64,000 nt of DNA from Bog-950 sp044228435 (GCA_044228435.1 JBGAUW010000004.1:243606-307605); one strand, 5' to 3'. Numbered from the stretch's first letter, positions 1 through 8,971 are shown. Notes: generated by a model not told the origin, from the sequence alone. A program made the numbers and translations.

Positions 1-584
1 GTTACGCGTTTATCGTTGGCAACCATCTTGTTATACTGATGTATAGCCAGGGTATCTTTATCTTTTTTTTCATCCAGCACCTTGCCGCTCCACAATACAT
101 TATCAGCAACTATGTATCCACCGGTTCTAACTTTATCAAAAACGAGGTTATAATAGTTGGTGTAGTTAATCTTATCAGCGTCTATAAATACCAGGTCGAA
201 GGTTTCATTAAGGGTAGGTATTATCTGTCGTGCATCGCCTGTGAGATGTTTTATTTTAGAGCTTAAGCCGGCCTTCTCAAAGTAACGTGCACACATAGGT
301 GCCAGTTCTTCGTTTATATCTAAGGTATAAAGTATTCCATCTGAGGTTAATCCTTTGGCCAGGCAGATGGCAGAATAGCCCGTAAACGTGCCTATTTCTA
401 AAATTCGGGTAGGTTTTAGAAGGATTGATAGCATAGTTAGAAACTGACCTTGTAAATTACCCGAAACCATTTGAGGCATTTGTATCTTAAGATGTGTTTC
501 GCGCGATAGTTCCGCCAACACATCGTTCTCGCATGATGAGTGCTGTTCTATATAATTTTCAAGCGCATCAGAGACTAAGTGCAT
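1..584 (-). CDS. Class I SAM-dependent O-methyltransferase, partial at the window edge
   Basis: The reading frame opens at the ATG at 584 and runs off the left end, so the C-terminus is missing. The translation has the layout of the small cation-dependent O-methyltransferases (caffeoyl-CoA/catechol type). SAM motif I reads ILEIGTFTGYSAICLAKGL, and a later segment LVFIDADKINYTNYYN is the usual metal-site and post-motif region, followed by GGYIVADNVLWSG. Family members methylate catechol-like hydroxyls in the cytoplasm; the substrate here is unknown. It starts one base before the stop of the upstream idi gene region, so it is probably the last visible gene of the mnmG string. Confident on family, not on substrate. 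Confidence 0.85.
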   Translation of the reverse strand, partial: MHLVSDALENYIEQHSSCENDVLAELSRETHLKIQMPQMVSGNLQGQFLTMLSILLKPTRILEIGTFTGYSAICLAKGLTSDGILYTLDINEELAPMCARYFEKAGLSSKIKHLTGDARQIIPTLNETFDLVFIDADKINYTNYYNLVFDKVRTGGYIVADNVLWSGKVLDEKKDKDTLAIHQYNKMVANDKRV

Positions 585-585
585 A

Positions 586-1119
586 TTATTGGTTTTGGCG
601 TTTCTTAAACTCTTCCAGTATTATTTTATACCAAAAAGAATATTCATTCGGCTTCTGTTTCAACTCTGCTTCTATTTCTTCCGGCGCCATCCAGCGAACT
701 TGCGCAACCTCTTCATGATTGAACTCGAAGGGCCCGTCGTATACACCGGTAAATACAGTGTCGTATTCCCATTCAGTTAATCCGCTTATTTCATCATAAG
801 CCTTGTAAATAAAATGGAACTCTTCTTTAAGCGGTGTCCTTATACCAATCTCTTCAAACAAACGGCGCTCGGCTGCATGTGTAAACGATTCATCTTTTCG
901 GGGATGACTGCAGCAGGTATTGCTCCATATGCCGGCCCAGTGGTATTTACTTAATGCACGCTGCTGCACCAGTTGCTCTCCTTTGCTGTTGTATATTATT
1001 ACGCTAATGGCCCGGTGTAGTAAACCTTTTTTATGAGCTTCCAGCTTGCCCATGTAGCCCAGCACACTATTCTCCTCGTCTACCAACACTACCATTTCTT
1101 CTTTATTCAAATCTTCCAT
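586..1119 (-). CDS. idi: Isopentenyl-diphosphate delta-isomerase, type I
   Basis: A Nudix-fold enzyme of 177 aa that interconverts isopentenyl and dimethylallyl diphosphate for isoprenoid synthesis (menaquinone, undecaprenyl carriers). The diagnostic WSNTCCSHP motif with the catalytic Cys lies at residues 65-73, the Nudix-like helix AERRLFEEIG at about 83-92, and the EWEYD segment with the catalytic Glu at 116-120. Length matches bacterial type I enzymes. The ATG at 1119 gives a normal N-terminus. It follows the gamma-carbonic anhydrase-like gene by 15 bp and precedes the O-methyltransferase directly, so it is probably cotranscribed with them. Confidence 0.95.
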   Translation of the reverse strand: MEDLNKEEMVVLVDEENSVLGYMGKLEAHKKGLLHRAISVIIYNSKGEQLVQQRALSKYHWAGIWSNTCCSHPRKDESFTHAAERRLFEEIGIRTPLKEEFHFIYKAYDEISGLTEWEYDTVFTGVYDGPFEFNHEEVAQVRWMAPEEIEAELKQKPNEYSFWYKIILEEFKKRQNQ

Positions 1120-1134
1120 GTTGCTGCTTTTGTT

Positions 1135-1665
1135 TTATTGCTGTTCCACGTTATTCTTAAACCACCCTGAGTACATCACATAGTTGTTGCTGATGCGTTC
1201 TATCAAGTCTTTAAATTTTTCTTTGTCTACATCTTTAACGCGCTTGGCGGGTACGCCAGCGTATATACTACCCGGTTCTACAATAGTATTTTCTAACACT
1301 ATAGCCCCGGCTGCTATTATCGAGTTTTCGCCTATTACAGCATGGTCCATTACTATGGCGCCCATTCCTATTAATACATTATCGTGCACAGTGCAACCAT
1401 GCACAATAGCCCTATGGCCGATGCTTACATTGTTGCCAATGTTAAGTGGGGCTTTTTGGTAAGTGCAATGCAGTATAGCTCCATCCTGCACATTTACTTT
1501 GTTGCCCATGCGTATATAATGCACATCGCCGCGCACCACAGCCTGAAACCAAATGCTGCAATCGCTGCCGGTTATTACATCACCAACTACGGTAGCATTT
1601 TCTGCCAAATATGTATTGTTGCCAAACTGTGGTGCTGTGCCGTTAACCGGTAGTATAAGAGCCAT
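1135..1665 (-). CDS. Gamma-carbonic anhydrase-like hexapeptide-repeat protein (YrdA/PaaY type)
   Basis: A 176-aa left-handed beta-helix protein with repeated [LIV]-G-x-x-x-x hexapeptides from about residue 10 to 150. Histidines at 66, 84 and 89 sit in ILHC and GHRAIVHG contexts and match the metal-binding triad of the gamma-class carbonic anhydrase family. Homologues form trimers with metal sites between subunits, but many YrdA-like members show little or no carbonic anhydrase activity, so the reaction is uncertain. It ends 15 bp before idi and starts 9 bp after the upstream lipoprotein gene. Cytoplasmic, with no signal peptide. Confidence 0.9.
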   Translation of the reverse strand: MALILPVNGTAPQFGNNTYLAENATVVGDVITGSDCSIWFQAVVRGDVHYIRMGNKVNVQDGAILHCTYQKAPLNIGNNVSIGHRAIVHGCTVHDNVLIGMGAIVMDHAVIGENSIIAAGAIVLENTIVEPGSIYAGVPAKRVKDVDKEKFKDLIERISNNYVMYSGWFKNNVEQQ

Positions 1666-1674
1666 GGTGCAAGA

Positions 1675-3354
1675 TTAAAACTTTACTTCTACATCCAGGT
1701 CCCACCCGCCCTTTAATTGATAAACATCTTTGTAAGTAAATATCTTCTCGGGTTGTAAGCGTTTTTTAAAATCACCCGAGTCCCATTCGCCGTTTCTATT
1801 GTCATCTTCAATTACCACAAATTTGTATCCACCTGCCAATATATTTTCGGCCGATACTTTTCGCTCGCCATTACCGGTTAGGTAAAACTCTTTAACCGGT
1901 TCGCCCGCTGCGTTCTGTAGTTTAACAACATAGTATTTTTCGGGGTGCTCTGTTTTAAGCGTTATACGCAGGTTACCGTAGCTATCTTTACTGTTAGTCG
2001 TAAAGCTGTATTGTGTCTTTTTATTATATGTTCCAAATATATCTTGGAACGCAGAATCCGGAATTTGTATGGTGTATTTTGTGTTCTCCTTTTTAACAAA
2101 GTCAACTGAGACAAATAATTTACTCTTTTCATCAACTGTAACTATTGGTTCCACGTGGAGAGGCAACGAATCCTCAATAATTTGAAGGCGCGCAGAATCG
2201 TTTATCCCGATGATTGGTCGGGTAAAAACTATTTTAACCGCCCTATTAAGCTCTTGTAAAGTTGAAATAGAGGACTTGGAAGTATCCATCTTGCTTTTAA
2301 CTGGCTGATTTACAATTGCTAGTGAATTTCTTGGATTAGAAAGCAAGCTATCTTTTTCAATAAATCTTAATTGCAACCTCACCGTGTCTCTTTTAAGGCT
2401 GTCTGCGAGAAGATAAACGCTATCAAATTTGGTGTAATATTTTGAATACCAATAATTTACGGTGTCATTCGTTGGGTTAAAATAGGCAAAATCACCTGGT
2501 GTATAGAAGTTTGAGTTTAGTTCAAACGTCTTAATTGGCCTACTATAGTAAAATTGAAGGTATCCGGGGCCTATTGCTTTCGATTCATTTAAAATTAACT
2601 TTCTTCTGTCATCTTCAAATGCACGCAATTGAACAGGTTTTGTGGTGGAATCTGTTAAATATAAAATAGAGTCGGAGAAAGCGATTAGCTCATTAGGTTG
2701 ATCGTATATGTAATTGTAGTTCTGATCTTTCAATGCATAGATATAATACCTGCCAGTTTTGATGTGTTCAATTTTATATGAACCGGTTTTATCTGTTTTT
2801 GCAAAGTATAATGGTTTAGATTTTCGGATAGCCGAGAAAGAATCAGTGGAATACAGTGAGACTACAACATCATCAGCCGGGCTATTGTCTTTTGCAATTA
2901 GCACGGTGCCCGATACGCTTGCCGAATCGAGGAAGTCGCCGGTTGAAAAAACGTAAGTGAAGTTAGAAAGCTTGTTGCCCTCATTTAAATCCTGAATGTC
3001 GTCCGCAAAATTGATGGTATAAGTGGTGCTATCGCGTAGCGGCGTCTTAAACTTAATAGTTACTGTTCGTCCATCTACATGAAAATCGGGTTTCTTCTCC
3101 AATGGTGGAGATACAAGGGTTTGTCCAAAACCTGATTCTTTAATAAACTCGTTGAACGTTATCTTTACTTTATTGCTGCTAAAGCGCACTGACTTATCTG
3201 CAGGCGATATTTTAAGGGGTTTGGGGGTAGTTTTATCTACTTCACCTCCCTGCGGTACACTCTCATTAGCGCAGTTGGTAAGCAATGCGGCTGTTATTAC
3301 TAGTAGGGTAAGGCGGGTATATGCGAGTAAGAGAGGTCTAAATCGTTTATTCAA
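1675..3354 (-). CDS. Ig-like domain lipoprotein
   Basis: A 559-aa predicted lipoprotein. The N-terminus carries a hydrophobic stretch ending in ALLTNC, a plausible lipobox with Cys near residue 28. Just after it comes a SbsA-type Ig-like domain, with the pattern SPADKSVRFSSNKVKITFNE and, later, DSTTYTINFADDIQDLNEGN. The middle has a carboxypeptidase-regulatory-like segment (DKTGSYKIEHIKTGRYYIYA) and the tail a similar one (GGYKFVVIEDDNRNGEWDSG). Homologues are widespread in Bacteroidota and of unknown function, presumably in the envelope. The start codon is a TTG with no better in-frame ATG nearby. It lies 27 bp after mnmG in the same direction. A TATCTTTG sequence overlaps the start and could be an internal promoter. 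Confidence 0.75.
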   Translation of the reverse strand: MNKRFRPLLLAYTRLTLLVITAALLTNCANESVPQGGEVDKTTPKPLKISPADKSVRFSSNKVKITFNEFIKESGFGQTLVSPPLEKKPDFHVDGRTVTIKFKTPLRDSTTYTINFADDIQDLNEGNKLSNFTYVFSTGDFLDSASVSGTVLIAKDNSPADDVVVSLYSTDSFSAIRKSKPLYFAKTDKTGSYKIEHIKTGRYYIYALKDQNYNYIYDQPNELIAFSDSILYLTDSTTKPVQLRAFEDDRRKLILNESKAIGPGYLQFYYSRPIKTFELNSNFYTPGDFAYFNPTNDTVNYWYSKYYTKFDSVYLLADSLKRDTVRLQLRFIEKDSLLSNPRNSLAIVNQPVKSKMDTSKSSISTLQELNRAVKIVFTRPIIGINDSARLQIIEDSLPLHVEPIVTVDEKSKLFVSVDFVKKENTKYTIQIPDSAFQDIFGTYNKKTQYSFTTNSKDSYGNLRITLKTEHPEKYYVVKLQNAAGEPVKEFYLTGNGERKVSAENILAGGYKFVVIEDDNRNGEWDSGDFKKRLQPEKIFTYKDVYQLKGGWDLDVEVKF

Positions 3355-3381
3355 AGATAAAGCATTGATTGTTGGAGCATC

Positions 3382-5265
3382 TTATCTGCCCATATGAACT
3401 AATAATACAGATACATCTGCCGGCGAAACCCCGCTTATTCTGCTAGCCTGACCTAAAGAGGTGGGCTTTATTTTGCTCAGCTTTTGCCTGGCTTCTATAC
3501 TTAATGACTTTAGTTTGCTGTAGTCGTAATCAGCCTGTAGTCTAATATCCTCCAGCTTACCCATTTTACCTACCAGCTCCATCTCTTTTTCGATGTAGGA
3601 TTGGTATTTCATCTCTATTTCAGCCGACTCGAGGAACTCTTTATCGTATTTACTTAGGAACTCGTCCGCAGATTTAACCCCTTTACGGATGGTATTCATA
3701 CTTACCTGTGGGCGGCTAAGTATCTTCTCCAGCTTGCTTTTTTGGTTTAAAGGGGCGCTACCAACCTCTACCAAGGCTTCATTTATTTCATTAGGGTCTG
3801 CTCCATGGTTGGCAAAGTATTCCTTTACCTCGTTAATAGCAGCCTGCTTATGGCGAACCCGTGCCAGTCGCTCATCGTCTGCAAGCCCTATTTTATAGCC
3901 TATTTCGGTTAATCTAATGTCAGCATTATCCTGTCTAAGTAGTATGCGGTATTCTGCCCTGCTGGTAAACATTCTATAGGGCTCCTCTGTGCCTTTGTTT
4001 ATCAGGTCATCAATTAATACCCCTATATAAGCATCAGAGCGCTTTAATATCAGTGGTTCCAGTTCTTTAGCGCTGTTGTGGGCGTTAATACCTGCCATTA
4101 AGCCCTGGCATGCGGCCTCTTCGTAGCCTGTGGTGCCATTTATTTGTCCGGCAAAGTATAAACCCTTCAGTAGTTTGGTTTCAAGGGTTAAATCCAACTG
4201 TGTAGGCGGAAAGTAGTCATACTCTATGGCATACCCGGGGCGGAACATCTTCATGTTTTCGAAACCTGATACCTGCACCAGGGCTTTATACTGCACATCT
4301 TCCGGCAATGAGGTTGAGAACCCATTCACGTATATCTCCACGGTATTCCAGCCTTCAGGCTCCACAAACAGCTGGTGCCTTTCCTTATCCGCAAAGCGGT
4401 CTATTTTATCTTCCACTGAGGGACAATAACGTGGCCCCAGCCCTTTTATTCTACCACTAAACATTGGTGACTGATCAAAGCCCGTTCGTAGGATATCGTG
4501 CACCTTTTGGTTGGTGTAGGTAATATGGCAGCTTAGTTGAGGACGTTTCTGTTCTCCCGTAGAGAAAGGATTCATTCCCGGTTTAAAGGAGAAGCCAGTT
4601 ACTTCTTCATCTCCAAACTGCTCCTCCATTTTGCTGTAGTCTAAGCTTCTACCATCTAACCTTGGAGGCGTTCCCGTCTTCATCCGACCCGATTCAAACC
4701 CTAGTTGAACGAGTTGTTCTGTTATTCCATGCGCTGCCTTTTCTCCGGCCCTGCCTCCCCCAAACTGCTTTTCGCCTATATGTATAAGCCCATTCAGGAA
4801 AGTTCCATTCGTCAAAACCACGCTTTTTGCCAGTATCTCTATCCCCATACTAGTGCGTATTCCGCACACTCTACCGTCCCTTATCAACAGTCCACCAACC
4901 ATTTCCTGCCAGAAGTCCACATTTTTAGTGTCCTCTAGCATGCTTCTCCACACACTTGCAAACATCATTCTGTCGTTCTGTGTGCGGGGGCTCCACATGG
5001 CCGGGCCCTTGCTTCTGTTTAGCATTCTAAACTGAACCATGCTCTTATCACTCACTATTCCCGAGTAACCACCCAAGGCATCAATCTCTCTCACTATTTG
5101 CCCTTTGGCTATTCCACCCATGGCGGGGTTGCAACTCATTTGGGCAATGGTTTGCATATTCATGGTTACCAGCAAAACGCTGCTACCCATGTTGGCGGCT
5201 GCGGCAGCTGCCTCACAACCGGCATGTCCGGCACCTACTACTATAACATCGTATTCCTTAAACAT
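3382..5265 (-). CDS. mnmG: tRNA uridine-34 carboxymethylaminomethyl-modifying enzyme MnmG (GidA)
   Basis: A 627-aa FAD-dependent enzyme that, with MnmE, installs the cmnm5 group on U34 of certain tRNAs. The FAD-binding Rossmann motif VGAGHAGCEAA is at residues 10-20. The conserved GidA signatures NPAMGGIAKGQIVREIDALG, GTFLNGLIHIG and GLYFAGQINGTTGYEEAA follow in order. The C-terminal helical MnmE/tRNA-binding part is complete, ending near ISGVSPADVSVLLVHMGR. Length is standard. The ATG at 5265 is preceded by TACTTTCG (5270-5277), a close match to the Bacteroidota -7 element. Two parS-like palindromes lie just upstream. It is the first gene of a five-gene minus-strand string. Confidence 0.97.
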   Translation of the reverse strand: MFKEYDVIVVGAGHAGCEAAAAAANMGSSVLLVTMNMQTIAQMSCNPAMGGIAKGQIVREIDALGGYSGIVSDKSMVQFRMLNRSKGPAMWSPRTQNDRMMFASVWRSMLEDTKNVDFWQEMVGGLLIRDGRVCGIRTSMGIEILAKSVVLTNGTFLNGLIHIGEKQFGGGRAGEKAAHGITEQLVQLGFESGRMKTGTPPRLDGRSLDYSKMEEQFGDEEVTGFSFKPGMNPFSTGEQKRPQLSCHITYTNQKVHDILRTGFDQSPMFSGRIKGLGPRYCPSVEDKIDRFADKERHQLFVEPEGWNTVEIYVNGFSTSLPEDVQYKALVQVSGFENMKMFRPGYAIEYDYFPPTQLDLTLETKLLKGLYFAGQINGTTGYEEAACQGLMAGINAHNSAKELEPLILKRSDAYIGVLIDDLINKGTEEPYRMFTSRAEYRILLRQDNADIRLTEIGYKIGLADDERLARVRHKQAAINEVKEYFANHGADPNEINEALVEVGSAPLNQKSKLEKILSRPQVSMNTIRKGVKSADEFLSKYDKEFLESAEIEMKYQSYIEKEMELVGKMGKLEDIRLQADYDYSKLKSLSIEARQKLSKIKPTSLGQASRISGVSPADVSVLLVHMGR

Positions 5266-5269
5266 AGTG

Positions 5270-5277
5270 CGAAAGTA
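5270..5277 (-). promoter_or_regulatory. Putative -7 element (TACTTTCG) for mnmG
   Basis: On the minus strand TACTTTCG ends four bases before the mnmG ATG. It matches the Bacteroidota consensus TAnnTTTG with one substitution (C for T at position 7). A leader this short would make the message nearly leaderless. Confidence 0.5.
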
Positions 5278-5311
5278 TAAATTGATTAGGTATATCTAAC
5301 AAGACTCCAAA

Positions 5312-5327
5312 TGTGCCACGTGGAACA
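5312..5327. promoter_or_regulatory. parS-like palindrome, copy 1
   Basis: TGTGCCACGTGGAACA is a 16-bp near-palindrome. It differs at one base from the perfect palindrome TGTTCCACGTGGAACA, which resembles chromosomal parS sites bound by ParB. It is intergenic, upstream of mnmG, and an identical copy lies 50 bp away. ParB binding is inferred. Confidence 0.6.
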
Positions 5328-5361
5328 AAGGGTAGACTTAACCCTTTTTGTATTGCGGAAT

Positions 5362-5377
5362 TGTGCCACGTGGAACA
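5362..5377. promoter_or_regulatory. parS-like palindrome, copy 2
   Basis: The same 16 bases as the copy at 5312 (TGTGCCACGTGGAACA), in the same orientation, start-to-start distance 50 bp. Paired sites in non-coding DNA next to mnmG, a gene often close to the replication origin, favour a ParB-binding role. The 272-bp gap between mnmG and ybeY holds no convincing gene. Confidence 0.6.
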
Positions 5378-5537
5378 AAAATCCCTTTCGTAACTTTCTT
5401 TTAAAGGCAATAAGGTTTTATGGTTATTACATATCATAGCAAACACTTCATGACAAACTACTACACAGCCCTTTAGGCGCCATTTTGGGGGTTATTACTC
5501 TTTAAAATGCTGATTATTGGTATTAAGTTATTGATAA

Positions 5538-6020
5538 TCAGGTTTTTATGTTCTTTTGGATAAATAAACCATATTTTTTTAACCACAAATCTTCCATCTT
5601 ACGCATTTCGGCCTGATGGGCTTTGCTTTTATCTTTATAGCCCAGTAAGTGTAACACTCCATGAAAGATAACACGGTGTAATTCCCTTTTTATAACTTCC
5701 TCATCAGCAGCCAAATTGTTTGCAGCTTTAGGCTTATTAAACTTAGCAGCATTATCCCTTACTCTATCTATCGATATATATATTTCTCCTGTAATATGTT
5801 CTTCGTTTTCACTCAGCGGAAAAGTGATGATGTCGGTATAGTAATCGTGGTTTAAAAAGCGGCGGTTAATATCCAGCAGGTAATCGTCGGTGCAAAAAAC
5901 GAAGGATAAATCGCCCGGCATACATTTGGCCTGTTTTATTCGCTCCACTAAAAACAAACGCAGCTCCCTCTTGTTTTTTAAAACAAATTTTAAGTCGGCG
6001 TTATGAAAGGTAATGGCCAT
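5538..6020 (-). CDS. ybeY: Endoribonuclease YbeY (16S rRNA maturation)
   Basis: A 160-aa UPF0054 metalloprotein involved in 16S rRNA 3' processing and ribosome quality control. The metal-binding motif HGVLHLLGYKD spans residues 120-130, with His120 and His124 as ligands. The third ligand of the classic HxxxHxxGYDH pattern is replaced by the KD form, which I recall as common in Bacteroidota YbeY. The upstream signature ITFPLSENEEHITGEIYIS, with strands leading to the active site, is present. Start ATG at 6020. It lies 111 bp downstream of a strong terminator and ends 272 bp before the mnmG start. Confidence 0.93.
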   Translation of the reverse strand: MAITFHNADLKFVLKNKRELRLFLVERIKQAKCMPGDLSFVFCTDDYLLDINRRFLNHDYYTDIITFPLSENEEHITGEIYISIDRVRDNAAKFNKPKAANNLAADEEVIKRELHRVIFHGVLHLLGYKDKSKAHQAEMRKMEDLWLKKYGLFIQKNIKT

Positions 6021-6130
6021 TGGCGGTTAATTAATAAGCCAACAAAGGTAGGCTATGGCTTTCTTATTTTGGTTTTACTACCAAACCTTAAAGTGTGCGT
6101 ACATTAAAACCAGCCCACTATTTTAGCCAA

Positions 6131-6168
6131 AACAAAAGCCGCTCCGAATTTTCGAAGCGGCTTTTGTT
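6131..6168. terminator. Intrinsic terminator after the DUF72 gene
   Basis: The arms AACAAAAGCCGCT and AGCGGCTTTTGTT pair across a short loop with extra CGAA/TTCG pairing inside. The A-rich and T-rich flanks allow function in either direction. It sits just past the stop of the minus-strand DUF72 gene. Confidence 0.85.
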
Positions 6169-6175
6169 TTTAAAA

Positions 6176-7084
6176 CTAGAATAACTTAGGCGGGTCGTTT
6201 AATAAGCCCGGCGGTTTAAGTTTTAAGCCACATTTTTTATTTAGTTTCTCTACCATGTAGGCCGAAAGCTCGGGCGAGTAAAGTTCATCGTGCTGATGGA
6301 TAAAAAAATACAGGGTTTGCAGTCCGTTATCCAGCCAGGTATCAATGCGGTTAATCCAATCATCTATGCGCTGGTAATCGCTTTTGTGCAGGCTGTTGCC
6401 TACAAAACGGATAAACGCGGTGGGCGTAGTAAGCTTCATATGCATTACATCGCGGCGACCGGCAGTGTCCGTTATAACAGAGCTAACACCCAATTCCTTC
6501 ATTACTTTGTAGGTTTCGGTTACCTCCGGCAAATCTAAACACCAATCGGGGTGGCGAAATTCGATAGCCACATCAAAATCGCGCGGCAGTGATTTTAAAT
6601 AGCCTTGAATGCGGTCGGCAAATTTTGGGGCAAAACGGTCGTCGAGCTGAATGAACGAAGTGCCCAGTTTGTTGCCAAAAGCAGAATAGGTATCTAATAA
6701 AGCATCGGTTTCTTTTTCAGTATTAATAAGCCGCTTGCGGTGGGTTATAACCTGGGTAAACTTTGGGCAAAACTTAAAGCCCTCGCCTGCTGTATCGGCC
6801 CACTTTTGCACGGTAGCTTTTGGAAACAACTGATAGAACAGGGCATTCAGCTCAATGCTGTTAAAGTGCTGCACATAATGCTTTAAAAAATCAGCCTCTT
6901 TGGTTTTGGGTGGATACAGTTTGCCAATCCAATCTTTTCGGCCCCATTTGGCGCAGCCCAGGTAAATTTCGGGTTTACCCTTTTTCGCCTTCTTCAGTTC
7001 CTTAAATAGCTGTTTGGTAATTGCATGGTCTGCAGGCATGCTAAAATCTACCTTATCTACATTTTCAACGCGGCCAAAATCCAT
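6176..7084 (-). CDS. DUF72 (YecE-like) family protein
   Basis: A 302-aa protein of the DUF72/YecE family, a TIM-barrel family of unknown reaction. Recognisable segments are IYLGCAKWGRKDWIGKLYP near the start, EFRHPDWC in the middle and YFFIHQHDELYSPELSAYM near the end, all in the usual order. Usual family length is 240-300 aa; this one has a roughly 35-residue N-terminal extension before the barrel. ATG at 7084. It stands alone between a terminator (6131-6168) and a divergent T9SS cargo gene. Confidence 0.88.
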   Translation of the reverse strand: MDFGRVENVDKVDFSMPADHAITKQLFKELKKAKKGKPEIYLGCAKWGRKDWIGKLYPPKTKEADFLKHYVQHFNSIELNALFYQLFPKATVQKWADTAGEGFKFCPKFTQVITHRKRLINTEKETDALLDTYSAFGNKLGTSFIQLDDRFAPKFADRIQGYLKSLPRDFDVAIEFRHPDWCLDLPEVTETYKVMKELGVSSVITDTAGRRDVMHMKLTTPTAFIRFVGNSLHKSDYQRIDDWINRIDTWLDNGLQTLYFFIHQHDELYSPELSAYMVEKLNKKCGLKLKPPGLLNDPPKLF

Positions 7085-7194
7085 AAGCTCATTTTTAAGT
7101 AAATATAGGCAAGCAAGCCTGAATTATTTCGGACTGAAATTGGTCATAGGAATAACCATTAAAATTTTGCTTCTTTGTTAAATAACAACGCTCA

Positions 7195-8304
7195 ATGAAA
7201 AACAATTTTACACTTCTCTTAATTGTTTTTGTTTTCTGTAACACAGCTCTTGCACAAATAACTATTGACGATAACGACTTTGCCCGTGCAAATGATACTG
7301 CCCGTATGAGTGTGGCGCGTTATAATCCCCTGGTTGATTATAGCGCTACCGGCCCTAACCGTACCTGGGACTTTTCGGACCTTAACTGGCAAAGCCAGTA
7401 TGTAGATGAGTTTTTAAACCCACTACGCACCGGTACTACTTATGCCCTTACTTTTCCCGATTTATCCATCAGCCCCTACCGCAGCAACATTGCCAAAACA
7501 GCCGATAACCCGCTTACCACATTGCCCATTTTATCGAGTGTATTTACCGATGGTTATAATTTTTACTACAAAAACTCATCGATGTATCGCCAGCGCGGCC
7601 TGGGTATGAAGGTGTCGGGTTTTCCTACGCCCATACCTATGACACATGCCGATACTTTATATCGCTTTCCTATGAATTTTGGCGATGAAGATTCGGCGTG
7701 GAGCGATTACAAGGTACGCGTGCCTAACCTGGGTACTTACGTACACAAGCAGCAACGCAAAAACCGGGTAGATGGCTGGGGCACTCTAATCACTCCCTTT
7801 GGCACATTTGACGTGCTGAAGGTGCGCACCGAAATCCGCGGGTCCGATTCGTTGTATGTAGATACGCTGGGCGGTGGCATAAAAGTAAACAACGATATTA
7901 TACGCGAGTACAAATGGTTTGGCAAAAACGAAAAAGAACCACTGTTGCAAATAAATACGCAGGCAGGTCTGTTTGGCCAGCTACAGGGTTTTGAATTTGT
8001 TACCCGCATAGTTTACCGCGATAGCGTTCGCTTTTTACCTACCGGTATTTTTGAACCTGCCGCAAGTGCCATTCAGTTTAGTGTGTTTCCTAACCCAAGC
8101 GCCGGCAAATTTTTTGTAGCAGAACCTACTAACTTAAGCAAAGCATCCATCTCGGTTACCGATTTAAGTGGCCGCGTGTTGCTAAACCAGCCTTTGGATA
8201 ATGCTACACAAATGATAGATGCCTCGGCTCTTGCGAAAGGTGTTTATCTGATTACGCTGCAAAGCAGTGAAGGCGCTGCCACTAAAAGGGTAGTGATAGA
8301 ATAA
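7195..8304 (+). CDS. Secreted protein with a type IX secretion C-terminal domain
   Basis: A 369-aa protein with a clear signal peptide (hydrophobic residues 5-19, cleavage after ALA at about 20). The C-terminal 80 residues are a Por-type (T9SS type A) sorting domain, with the hallmarks FSVFPNPSAGKFFV, ISVTDLSGRVLL and LAKGVYLITLQ. The cargo region of about 270 residues has no domain I recognise. Family knowledge says such proteins cross the outer membrane by the gliding-linked T9SS and may be surface-anchored or released. It stands alone, divergent from the DUF72 gene. Confidence 0.88.
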   Translation: MKNNFTLLLIVFVFCNTALAQITIDDNDFARANDTARMSVARYNPLVDYSATGPNRTWDFSDLNWQSQYVDEFLNPLRTGTTYALTFPDLSISPYRSNIAKTADNPLTTLPILSSVFTDGYNFYYKNSSMYRQRGLGMKVSGFPTPIPMTHADTLYRFPMNFGDEDSAWSDYKVRVPNLGTYVHKQQRKNRVDGWGTLITPFGTFDVLKVRTEIRGSDSLYVDTLGGGIKVNNDIIREYKWFGKNEKEPLLQINTQAGLFGQLQGFEFVTRIVYRDSVRFLPTGIFEPAASAIQFSVFPNPSAGKFFVAEPTNLSKASISVTDLSGRVLLNQPLDNATQMIDASALAKGVYLITLQSSEGAATKRVVIE

Positions 8305-8347
8305 ATACGCAACCGAAATTTAATTTCTGCTTTGCCGTTTTAACTAC

Positions 8348-8953
8348 ATGCGGTTTACCTGTTTTTTATTGTTGTGCCTAGCTCTTGCTGGTTGTGGCCA
8401 TCCGCAAATCGCAATTGGCATAAAGCCCATTGGTAATGTGCCCGCCGAAGAAATAGAGATTTTAAAAGAGGCTCTGGATTCTGTCTATAACACCCGCATA
8501 ATTACTTTAGAACAAACGCCGGCCCCAGAGCCGGCTTTTGTAAATATTAAAACACCCCGCTACCGGGCTGACAAACTGATTGCGTGGTTAAAACAAAACA
8601 AACCCGACACGCTCGATTATATTATAGGATTAACCGGGTATGATATTTCTATTACTAAATCCGACATTTGGGGTAGAGTTAAAGAGCCCAAAAGCCGGTA
8701 TGAAGACTTTGGCATTTTTGGCCTTGGCTATAAACCCGGTAAAAGCTGCGTGGTGTCGTACTTTCGATTAGGTAGCGATGCGCACAAATTAAAAGACCGG
8801 CTAGCCAAAATAGCCGTGCACGAAATAGGCCATAACCTGGGTTTAGACCACTGTAAAAACAAGCGTTGCGTAATGACCGATGCGGTTGAAAAAATAACTA
8901 CCATTGATAATGCCGAAATGAAGTTGTGCAGTAAATGCCGGCATAACCTTTAA
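8348..8953 (+). CDS. Archaemetzincin-like zinc metalloprotease lipoprotein
   Basis: A 201-aa predicted lipoprotein (LALAGC, Cys16). The C-terminal half has HEIGHNLGLDHC at 158-169, giving three zinc-ligand His (158, 162, 168) and catalytic Glu159. It is followed by a CVM segment carrying the Met-turn and ends with LCSKC. The layout HExxHxxGxxHC-x4-CxM-CxxC is the signature of the archaemetzincin (M54) family, whose four extra cysteines bind a second zinc. Substrates of the family are unknown. An envelope-anchored form is slightly unusual. The gene lies 43 bp after the T9SS cargo gene and 30 bp before a small lipoprotein gene. Confidence 0.87.
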   Translation: MRFTCFLLLCLALAGCGHPQIAIGIKPIGNVPAEEIEILKEALDSVYNTRIITLEQTPAPEPAFVNIKTPRYRADKLIAWLKQNKPDTLDYIIGLTGYDISITKSDIWGRVKEPKSRYEDFGIFGLGYKPGKSCVVSYFRLGSDAHKLKDRLAKIAVHEIGHNLGLDHCKNKRCVMTDAVEKITTIDNAEMKLCSKCRHNL

Positions 8954-8971
8954 CCACTACCACAAATTTTA

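Noticed and set aside
2147..2162. Third parS-like site inside the Ig-like lipoprotein gene
   Set aside because: The core TTCCACGTGGA matches, but four of the 16 outer positions differ and it is coding. Partial copies at 1143 and 23226 are half-sites only.
5258..5446. Small open frame of 62 codons between mnmG and ybeY
   Set aside because: It overlaps the mnmG start and the parS-like sites and has no protein-like features.
5266..5537. Chromosomal replication origin next to mnmG
   Set aside because: I found no cluster of DnaA boxes (TTATCCACA-like) in this gap and no dnaA gene nearby. The parS-like sites suggest proximity only.
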